Assembly: GCF_013386825.1 (NCBI RefSeq)
Contig: NZ_JACARC010000027.1
Location: 62,001 to 126,000, forward strand
Reading direction: 5' to 3'
From: Pseudomonas sp. IPO3778
GTDB taxonomy: Bacteria > Pseudomonadota > Gammaproteobacteria > Pseudomonadales > Pseudomonadaceae
Length of the DNA: 64,000 nt
Shown: positions 54,828 through 61,458 of the stretch, piece by piece
Layout: every line of letters begins with the position of its first letter
How positions within the stretch are numbered: the first letter of the stretch is position 1
The notes under the pieces: generated by a model
Databases searched by the model: none
What the model was told of the DNA's origin: nothing
Seen by the model: only the letters and a program-made list of their open reading frames with translations
Program-made: the position numbers and the translations under genes

Positions 54828-56153
54828 ATGAACCCAAGTAACGCAACTTCATCGCTGGAACTGGACCACTCGCCGATGTCCGACGAAGTGGCGGTTGTGT
54901 ATCGCAAGATCGCCTGGCGGTTGCTCCCGTTCCTGGTATTCCTCTTCGTACTGGCCTGGATCGACCGGGTCAACGTCGGCTTCGCCAAACTGGCGATGTT
55001 GCAGGACCTGGGTTTCAGCGAGGCCGTCTACGGCCTGGGCGCCGGGATTTTCTTCATTGGTTACTTCTTCTTCGAAGTGCCCAGCAACCTGCTGCTGGAA
55101 AAAATCGGCGCGCGGCGCACACTGGCCCGCATCACGATTATGTGGGGCCTGACGTCCATCGCCATGGCCTATGTCGAAAGTGCCTGGTCGTTCTACGTGC
55201 TGCGGTTTCTGCTCGGTGCGTTTGAGGCGGGCTTCTTCCCGGGTGTGGTGCTGTACCTGACCTACTGGTTCCCGGCGGCGCAACGCGCAAAGATCAACGG
55301 CATGTTCATGACCTCTTTCGCCATCGCAGGCGTGGTCGGCGGCCCACTGGCCGGGTTCATCATGAGCCACATGGTGGGGGTCGGCAGCCTGGCCAACTGG
55401 CAATGGCTGTTTATCCTCGAAGGCATTCCCTCCGTGATCGCGGGTCTCCTGGTACTGCGCTACCTGCCGGAAAAACCGATCAATGCCAAGTGGCTGAGCC
55501 CGGCACAACGCAAGATGGTCAGCGACACGATCGCCCGCGAAGACCAGGCACCCGGCAAACACAGCGACCTGCGTTCGCTGATTCGTTACCCCAAACTGTG
55601 GTTGTGTGCCCTGGTGTATTTCTGCCTGGTCAGCGGCAACGCGACCATTGCATTCTGGACCCCGTCCGTCATCAAGGCGCTGGGGGTGGACGACACCATG
55701 CGTATCGGCCTGCTCTCCTCTATACCGTTCATATTGGGCACTGCGGCGATGCTGTGGAACGGCTTTCACTCCGACAAAACCTCTGAGCGCCGCGTGCATT
55801 GCGCCATGGCCGCGCTGCTCGCCGGGCTCGGGCTGATTGGGACCGGGTTGTTTATCGGCAACGCCGTTCTGGCCTTGATCGCCCTGACCATTGCGGCCAT
55901 GGGCATCCTCGCAGCGTTCCCGGTGTTCTGGTCGATTCCAGGGGCCTTTTTGGCCGGTACTGCGGCCGCCGGAGGCATTGCCTTGATCAACTGTATCGGC
56001 AACCTGGCAGGGTTCGTGGCGCCCTACATGATTGGCTGGCTGAAAACCCTGACCGGTAGCTTGTCCGCAGGACTGTATTTGGTCGCAGGTTTTGAGTTGC
56101 TGGCAGGGGTGTTACTGCTGTTGTTATTCAAAGGGGTAAAAGTCAGCAAGTAG
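54828..56153 (+). CDS. MFS transporter, anion:cation symporter (ACS) type (441 aa)
   Basis: This is a twelve-segment major facilitator. The WIDRVNVGFAKL motif at the end of the first segment and YFFFEVPSNLLLEKIGARR in the second are typical of the ACS family, which carries organic anions such as tartrate, phthalate and hydroxyphenylacetates. ATG 54828 is chosen because the protein then starts with a short cytoplasmic tail; the frame is open to 54762. It follows the amidase by 150 bases and is probably part of the same regulon. Confidence 0.92.
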   Translation: MNPSNATSSLELDHSPMSDEVAVVYRKIAWRLLPFLVFLFVLAWIDRVNVGFAKLAMLQDLGFSEAVYGLGAGIFFIGYFFFEVPSNLLLEKIGARRTLARITIMWGLTSIAMAYVESAWSFYVLRFLLGAFEAGFFPGVVLYLTYWFPAAQRAKINGMFMTSFAIAGVVGGPLAGFIMSHMVGVGSLANWQWLFILEGIPSVIAGLLVLRYLPEKPINAKWLSPAQRKMVSDTIAREDQAPGKHSDLRSLIRYPKLWLCALVYFCLVSGNATIAFWTPSVIKALGVDDTMRIGLLSSIPFILGTAAMLWNGFHSDKTSERRVHCAMAALLAGLGLIGTGLFIGNAVLALIALTIAAMGILAAFPVFWSIPGAFLAGTAAAGGIALINCIGNLAGFVAPYMIGWLKTLTGSLSAGLYLVAGFELLAGVLLLLLFKGVKVSK

Positions 56154-56200
56154 CACGTGCAAGGGGCGTCGTTTTTACTGCAGCAAACAAGGACATTTCA

Positions 56201-56491
56201 TTGAAAAACCAACAATTCGTACCACTCCACACATTGTGGTTTTTTGAGGCGGTGGCGCACCAGAAAAGCTTCACCAAGGCGAGCCAGGTGTTGTCTGTTA
56301 CGCAAAGTGCGGTGAGCAAGCAAGTAAGGAATCTGGAGAACAGCCTGGGGCTTGAACTCTTTGAACGAAGCTGCGCAGAAGTGAAACTCACCGAGGCGGG
56401 AGCAATGTTATTGGAGTGTGTCCAGCCCATGCTGAAGTCTCTCCTGCAAGTGGTGCAGACGATTCACTCAACCACGAGACCCCTTTCCTAA
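56201..56491 (+). CDS. LysR-type HTH-only protein (96 aa), likely truncated regulator
   Basis: Only the DNA-binding part of a LysR regulator is present: PLHTLWFFEAVAHQKSFTKA, VTQSAVSKQVRNLENSLG and the start of the linker helix (about 65-90). The effector domain, normally about 200 residues, is absent and a stop follows in frame. It uses a TTG start with AAGGA eight bases before. It may be a decayed gene or a small stand-alone HTH protein able to dimerise through the linker helix. It lies directly after the MFS gene and is convergent with the Rrf2 gene. Confidence 0.75.
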   Translation: MKNQQFVPLHTLWFFEAVAHQKSFTKASQVLSVTQSAVSKQVRNLENSLGLELFERSCAEVKLTEAGAMLLECVQPMLKSLLQVVQTIHSTTRPLS

Positions 56492-56513
56492 AACAATCCA
56501 GGGGACGCTGAAT

Positions 56514-56984
56514 TCATCGCGCTGAGCGTCCCGGTTCGCCATCTATCGTACGCTGCGTATCGAGGCTGCGAAGTTCCTGGAGCGCATCGGCCAGTGTCCG
56601 CCCACCCAACAAACGCGACACCGACTCATCGACTTCGTCAGCCAAATTCCCAAAGAACCGTTCAACATTACAACTGACGAGACAGCGGTGAGGGATATCG
56701 CTGCGCCCGACCCACAGCTTCTTGCCCCCCATCGACACCTTGTAGATATCGCCGAGTGTGATCGCAGTGGCGTCAACACCAAGGCTCACCCCCCCATCTC
56801 GCCCCATAGTCGAGCGAACAAGCCCCGCCTGAATCAAGGGCACCAACAATCGTCTGACAAAGGTCGGATTGGAATCGACCCCCTCAGCCAATTGAGCAGA
56901 ACTCAAGCGTTCGACGCCTTCGGCCTGAGCCAGCGCCAGGCTGAGCATTATCTGCAAGGCCGTAGGGAAACGGACATCGATCAT
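56514..56984 (-). CDS. Rrf2-family transcriptional regulator (156 aa)
   Basis: This is a winged-helix Rrf2 protein: ALQIMLSLALAQ, LSSAQLAEGVDSNPTFVRRLL and GLVRSTMGRDGGVSLG. Only two cysteines lie in the sensory loop (HRCLVSCNVE), instead of the three that hold an iron-sulfur cluster in IscR or NsrR. It therefore resembles the non-cluster branch (YwnA/HypR type), in which cysteines sense oxidants or electrophiles. It is divergent from a SnoaL-like and quinone-reductase-like gene pair, its likely targets; an 8-bp palindrome (GTCGCGAC) lies in the gap near 57034. Confidence 0.9.
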   Translation of the reverse strand: MIDVRFPTALQIMLSLALAQAEGVERLSSAQLAEGVDSNPTFVRRLLVPLIQAGLVRSTMGRDGGVSLGVDATAITLGDIYKVSMGGKKLWVGRSDIPHRCLVSCNVERFFGNLADEVDESVSRLLGGRTLADALQELRSLDTQRTIDGEPGRSAR

Positions 56985-57084
56985 TTACGACTCCCAATCA
57001 TTTTAATATGAATCTAACATTGTTGCACTTTTGTCGCGACGGATGTATTTCTATAGGCGCACATTATCCCCAAGGAGAACTCCG

Positions 57085-57558
57085 ATGTCCGAAGAACGTG
57101 AAATTCAGCAGGTGATGGCGCGCTATGTCCGGGCGGCCGACTACCGGGACGGCACGGCAATGAGCAGCCTCTTCCTGCCCGACGCCAAGGTCGAGGTTTT
57201 CTACAACAATGCCGGCACACCTGAGCTTTTTGGCGAGGTGGCCGGATCGCAGGCAATTGGCGCAGCCGTTACCACGATGATGAAACCGCATCCACCAAGG
57301 GGTTGGAGCCACCACACCACCCATGACCCGCTCATCGAGGTGAATGGCGACAGCGGGACACTGGATGTCCATTTTGTGGTGTTCAACGTTGTCGGTATGC
57401 AAAAGCCTGAAGGCGGTTGGCCGCAAGGAGCGTTTGGCGCGCAAGGCACTATCACCCCGATCGAGAGTGGCTACTACCGGCCTATCCTGGAGAAAGTCGA
57501 TGGGCGTTGGATGATCGCGCACATGCGCATTTATCACGACATCCCATATGCCTTCTAG
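57085..57558 (+). CDS. SnoaL/NTF2-like domain protein (157 aa)
   Basis: This is a single-domain alpha+beta barrel of the NTF2-like superfamily (IQQVMARYVRAADYRDGTAMSSLF, then HHTTHDPLIEV and GYYRPILEKVDGRWMIAHM). Members act as polyketide cyclases, dehydratases or isomerases, and many are uncharacterised. AAGGAG precedes the ATG. The oxidoreductase gene follows by ten bases, so the two form an operon opposite the Rrf2 gene. Confidence 0.87.
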   Translation: MSEEREIQQVMARYVRAADYRDGTAMSSLFLPDAKVEVFYNNAGTPELFGEVAGSQAIGAAVTTMMKPHPPRGWSHHTTHDPLIEVNGDSGTLDVHFVVFNVVGMQKPEGGWPQGAFGAQGTITPIESGYYRPILEKVDGRWMIAHMRIYHDIPYAF

Positions 57559-57568
57559 GAGACGTACT

Positions 57569-58486
57569 ATGAAGGGTGTTTTTTATAGTGGCTTCGGAGG
57601 ATCGGAAGTCCTCCAATACGGTGATTTGCCAGAACCGAAGCTGTCGCAGAACTCAGTGATCGTGCGAATGAAAGCCGCGACCATCAACCCGGCCGATATC
57701 GCACTACAGGCCGGTTTTGGCGAGAGTGTCATGGAGACCTGGTTTCCGGTCGTTCCTGGATGGGACCTTGCCGGCATCGTCGAACGTGTGGGGGCCGGGG
57801 TAGTCGAGTTCCAACCAGGTGACGAAGTCATCGCCTATACGCACCAAGACATCTTGCATAACGGCACCTATGCCGAGCGGGTGAGCGTACCCGTGCAACG
57901 CTTATGGCGAAAGCCGAAGAACGTGTCATGGGCCGAAGCGGCCGGACTGCCACTTGCCGGTCTGACGGCCTATCGTACGGTGATTGAAACGTTGCGCGTG
58001 TCCGAAGCAGATACCGTTCTGGTGCTCGGTGCATCAGGAGGCGTAGGCTCGCTGGCGACCCAGCTCGCAGTGCTAGCAGGGGCTACCGTCCTTGGCAGCG
58101 CTTCTGCCCAACACCACACCTATGTGAGGTCGCTCGGAGCAGAACCCATGTTGTCGAGCGATGTCGCCGAACTCGGAAGACACACCCCCACCGACGTGAC
58201 GGCCATCGTCGATTGCGCCGGCCACGGCGGGTTGGCGAAGGCTATGGCTGCTGCCCCAAATGCAAGAGTCTGCTCAATAGCGGACAGCGGCCCCGGAATA
58301 AGTACAGTTTTCGCCCGACACGATACTGAGATTCTCGCACGGCTTGTCGACCTGGTTGAAGCCGGGGCTCTACGAGTGACGGTTGCAGCCTCGTTTGCCC
58401 TGGCAGATGCCGCACTCGCACAGGACGTGCTGAAGGCAAGGACCTGCGGACCAGGGAGAATAGCCCTCGTTCCAGATTTTACCTGA
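57569..58486 (+). CDS. Zinc-free alcohol dehydrogenase/quinone reductase-like (MDR) protein (305 aa)
   Basis: This is a medium-chain dehydrogenase/reductase of the NADPH:quinone reductase group. It has an N-terminal GroES-like domain (NPADIALQAGFG, PGWDLAGIVERVGAGV) and a Rossmann domain with VLGASGGVGSLATQLA. The cysteines that bind structural zinc are absent. GGAGA lies before the ATG. Together with the upstream SnoaL-like gene and the divergent Rrf2 gene it looks like a response to quinones or other electrophiles (inference). The roughly 220 bases after its stop hold no gene I can support. Confidence 0.9.
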   Translation: MKGVFYSGFGGSEVLQYGDLPEPKLSQNSVIVRMKAATINPADIALQAGFGESVMETWFPVVPGWDLAGIVERVGAGVVEFQPGDEVIAYTHQDILHNGTYAERVSVPVQRLWRKPKNVSWAEAAGLPLAGLTAYRTVIETLRVSEADTVLVLGASGGVGSLATQLAVLAGATVLGSASAQHHTYVRSLGAEPMLSSDVAELGRHTPTDVTAIVDCAGHGGLAKAMAAAPNARVCSIADSGPGISTVFARHDTEILARLVDLVEAGALRVTVAASFALADAALAQDVLKARTCGPGRIALVPDFT

Positions 58487-58707
58487 CAGCATCGGGTGGA
58501 ATCGTGGAGGGTCACTGCTCACACACCCCTCGGCCGGCAACGTTTTCAGATTAGAACCTGACCGGTTTTGATGTCGATGCAGTCATGCGGATATTTCTCC
58601 AGTGACTTTGTCCATCCATGCGAACAGTGTCACTGAGCATGAACAATGCCGGCAGTTGAAAGATTGCAGCGTTTGCCGCAGCGACCGACGAACGCGACCA
58701 TCCACCG

Positions 58708-59679
58708 TCAGAGTCGATCCCGCGCGATGCCGCTACGAATCCGAAGAATATCGGCAAGCACCGCCAATGCGATTTCCGCCGGGGTCTTGCTGCCCAAATT
58801 CAAACCGATAGGCGCATGGATGCGCGCCAATTGCGCATCACTCAAGCCACCGATCCTGCGCAACCGCTCAAAGCGCTTTTGTGATGTCTGCATCGACCCC
58901 ATCACACCGATGTAAAACGCTTCAGTGCGCACCGCCTCCATCATCGCCAGGTCGTCGATGCGCGGATCGTGGGTGAGCGCCACCACCGCCGTATCACGGT
59001 GACAGCCGCCAGCTTCGATGAATACAGACGGCAACTGACGACGAATCTCAACGTTGTTCAGCACCACGCCTTCCAGCACCTCATCGCGGGGGTCGCAAAG
59101 AATCACCTCAAAACCCAGGCCTACGGCAAACTCCGCACAAGCCTGAGCGACACTGGAGTACCCGGCCAACAACAGACGCTGCGCCGCTCCGACCCGCACG
59201 CGCACCCGATCGATCTCGCGCTCTATACGTCCACCCTGCTGCGCATCAGTGAACAGGCTGCGCGCACCACTGGCCAAATCAATCTCGCGAATCAACCGGC
59301 GCTGCCCCAGCAGCGCGGACTCAAGCTCCCGCAGGTGGGCCTGAACCGCGCAGTCAGCCTCCATCCGCTCCACGAGCACATCAAGTATGCCGCCACAGGG
59401 CAAACTCACCCGGGAACGCGGGTCATCGCCCTCGCCATAGCGAACCACGTTGACCGCCTCCAGAAACGCGCCCTGCGCGACCCGCTCCAGAAAGTCTTCC
59501 TCGACACAACCACCGGACAGCGAGCCAATCCACTGCCCTTCAGCGTTCACCGCCAACAGCGAACCCGGCGCGCGAGGCGCCGAGCCGTAGGTCGCAAGCA
59601 CGGTACACAGCCAAACACAGTGCCCGGTCAGCGACCACTCCAGCGCCCGGCGCATCACTTGCAGATCGAGATGCTGCAT
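58708..59679 (-). CDS. XdhC/CoxI family molybdenum-enzyme maturation protein (323 aa)
   Basis: The XdhC N-terminal domain (about 15-85, with VLATYGSAPRAPGSLLAV and GSLSGGCVEEDFLE) is followed by a C-terminal Rossmann domain (about 185-315, with LLLAGYSSVAQACAEFAVGLG and THDPRIDDLAMM). Such proteins bind the molybdenum cofactor and help its sulfuration and insertion into xanthine-dehydrogenase-family enzymes. ATG 59679 follows the cytochrome stop by one base; it is the last gene of this minus-strand group. HAPIGLNLGSKTPAEIALAV near the end is typical. Confidence 0.93.
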   Translation of the reverse strand: MQHLDLQVMRRALEWSLTGHCVWLCTVLATYGSAPRAPGSLLAVNAEGQWIGSLSGGCVEEDFLERVAQGAFLEAVNVVRYGEGDDPRSRVSLPCGGILDVLVERMEADCAVQAHLRELESALLGQRRLIREIDLASGARSLFTDAQQGGRIEREIDRVRVRVGAAQRLLLAGYSSVAQACAEFAVGLGFEVILCDPRDEVLEGVVLNNVEIRRQLPSVFIEAGGCHRDTAVVALTHDPRIDDLAMMEAVRTEAFYIGVMGSMQTSQKRFERLRRIGGLSDAQLARIHAPIGLNLGSKTPAEIALAVLADILRIRSGIARDRL

Positions 59680-59680
59680 A

Positions 59681-60916
59681 TCAGTGTGCCTTGTGCTCGA
59701 CCGGCGGCGTGTCAGCTTGCAGCTTTTGCACATCGCTGAGCGCCAGCTCGCCCGACTGCCCACCCCAACCTTGCCGCAGGTAGTTGAGCAGGTCTGCCAG
59801 TTGCTCGGGACTGAGCTTGTCCGCAAACCCCGGCATCGGCTGCATACGCTCGAACCCGACAAAGGCCTGTTCGCCTATCCCATCCTCAATCACCCGCAGC
59901 AGATTTCGCGGATCTTCCAGGCGCAATGTCGTGTTACCGCGCATGGCTACCGCGATGTGTGGCTTGCCCTCGCCGCCCGGCGCATGGCAACCGGCACAGA
60001 CGTTCAGGTAATCCTGACGACCGCGCTGAGCGCTGGCGCCCATCTTGTCCAGCGGCACGTCGGCCAGCACCTTAGCTGCCGGTGGCTGATCACCGAGCAG
60101 GAACGTCGCCATGGCAGCCAGGTCCGGGTCATTGAGGCCTTGAGTACTGTTATGAAACACCGGGAACATCTCGTTGAACATCGTGCCCTGGGCACTCATG
60201 CCGTGCTTGAGGAACGAACTCAAGTCCTGATGATTCCAGCCGCGAGCGGCCAGGTCATTGGCCAACAGGCTGGGCGCCAGATAGCCGTTGAGCAACCCGC
60301 CGGTCAGGCGTTTATCCTGCTGCATCGCGCCGGTCAAACCCCGTGGCGTGTGGCATTCGCCGCAGTGGCCAAGCACTTCGACCATGTATTGGCCACGCTG
60401 GAACTCTTCGCTTTTGCCCTCAGTCGGCGCAAGTTTCACCTCCTTGCCATAGAGCATGTTCCAGCCCATCAGGCCCAGACGGACGTTGAACGGAAAGCTC
60501 AGGCTGGTAACGGGCGCCGCACGCTCGATGGGCTCGACGGTTTTCAGGTACGCATGGATCGCGTCCGAATCTTCACGGGGCATCCGGTGATAGGAGGTGT
60601 ACGGCATCGCCGGATACAGATTCGCGCCATCCCGGCGTTTACCTTCGGTGAGCGCGGCAAAGAATTCGTCATCGTTGTACAAACCAATGCCGTGCTCTTT
60701 GCTCGGGGTGATGTTGGTGCCATAGATCGTGCCGAACGGCGAAACGATCGGCAGACCGCCCGAAAACGGCGCGCCACCCCGTGCGGTGTGGCAGGCCATG
60801 CAGTCAGCGGCGCGGGCGAGGTATTCGCCGCGTTTCACTTGATCGTCCGCTTGCGCCAACAACACCGGCGCGGCCAGGCCAACCGCCAACGCAAGGCGGG
60901 AAAGTAGTTGCTTCAT
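59681..60916 (-). CDS. Tri-haem cytochrome c subunit of a molybdenum hydroxylase (411 aa)
   Basis: A signal peptide (LALAVGLAAPVLLAQA) is followed by three haem-binding motifs, CMACH, CGECH and CAGCH, one in each of three cytochrome domains. This is the architecture of the cytochrome subunit of membrane aldehyde or alcohol dehydrogenases. GAGGG precedes ATG 60916; the open frame upstream lies over the next gene. It should take electrons from the [2Fe-2S] subunit and pass them to the respiratory chain. Confidence 0.95.
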   Translation of the reverse strand: MKQLLSRLALAVGLAAPVLLAQADDQVKRGEYLARAADCMACHTARGGAPFSGGLPIVSPFGTIYGTNITPSKEHGIGLYNDDEFFAALTEGKRRDGANLYPAMPYTSYHRMPREDSDAIHAYLKTVEPIERAAPVTSLSFPFNVRLGLMGWNMLYGKEVKLAPTEGKSEEFQRGQYMVEVLGHCGECHTPRGLTGAMQQDKRLTGGLLNGYLAPSLLANDLAARGWNHQDLSSFLKHGMSAQGTMFNEMFPVFHNSTQGLNDPDLAAMATFLLGDQPPAAKVLADVPLDKMGASAQRGRQDYLNVCAGCHAPGGEGKPHIAVAMRGNTTLRLEDPRNLLRVIEDGIGEQAFVGFERMQPMPGFADKLSPEQLADLLNYLRQGWGGQSGELALSDVQKLQADTPPVEHKAH

Positions 60917-60918
60917 GC

Positions 60919-61458
60919 TTAACCCTCCCTGACCAGGCCGAGATCGGTCAGCACGTTGCGGGTCGCGTTGTAGTAACGCACGTAGCCGGTGCAGCGGCAG
61001 ATGTGGTGACCGAGGCTGTCCTCGATGACTTTTTCCAGCTGACTTTTGGCGATGGGCTGACGCTGCAGCTTCTCGACCAGCACGGTCGCGGCATTCACGA
61101 AACCCGGCGCGCAGTAGCTGCACTGGAAGGCGAACTCATCGACGAAACGCTGCTGGATCGGGTTCAACTCATTAACTTTGCCCTGCTCGTCGCGGGTCGC
61201 GTGGCCTTCGATAGTTCGTACTTTTTTGCCTTCGAAATAATGGGCACCGGTGATGCAGGTGCGCACTTCTTCGCTGGTGCCATCCGGGTTGTCGACAATC
61301 ACCACGCAGGCGTGACAGATGCCCTGGCCGCAGCCGAGACGCGAGCCGGTGAGATTTTTGTATTCGTGCAGGTAGTCGATCATCGGCAGGTCATCAGGGA
61401 TGTCCACCGGGCCGACGGATTGACCGTTTAGGGTCAGTTGAAACGGACGGTTAGCCAT
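60919..61458 (-). CDS. [2Fe-2S] subunit of a molybdenum hydroxylase (179 aa)
   Basis: This is the small iron-sulfur subunit of a xanthine-dehydrogenase-family enzyme. The plant-type cluster is bound by GCGQGICHACVVIV with a further cysteine in VRTCITGAH. The second cluster is bound by FQCSYCAPGF and HICRCTGYVRYY. AGGAGG precedes ATG 61458, which overlaps the large-subunit stop by eight bases. It carries electrons from the molybdenum site to the cytochrome encoded next. Confidence 0.95.
   Translation of the reverse strand: MANRPFQLTLNGQSVGPVDIPDDLPMIDYLHEYKNLTGSRLGCGQGICHACVVIVDNPDGTSEEVRTCITGAHYFEGKKVRTIEGHATRDEQGKVNELNPIQQRFVDEFAFQCSYCAPGFVNAATVLVEKLQRQPIAKSQLEKVIEDSLGHHICRCTGYVRYYNATRNVLTDLGLVREG

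Noticed and set aside
58487..58707. Short frames between the quinone reductase and xdhC genes
   Set aside because: They have no ribosome site, run into xdhC antisense and give no recognisable protein.
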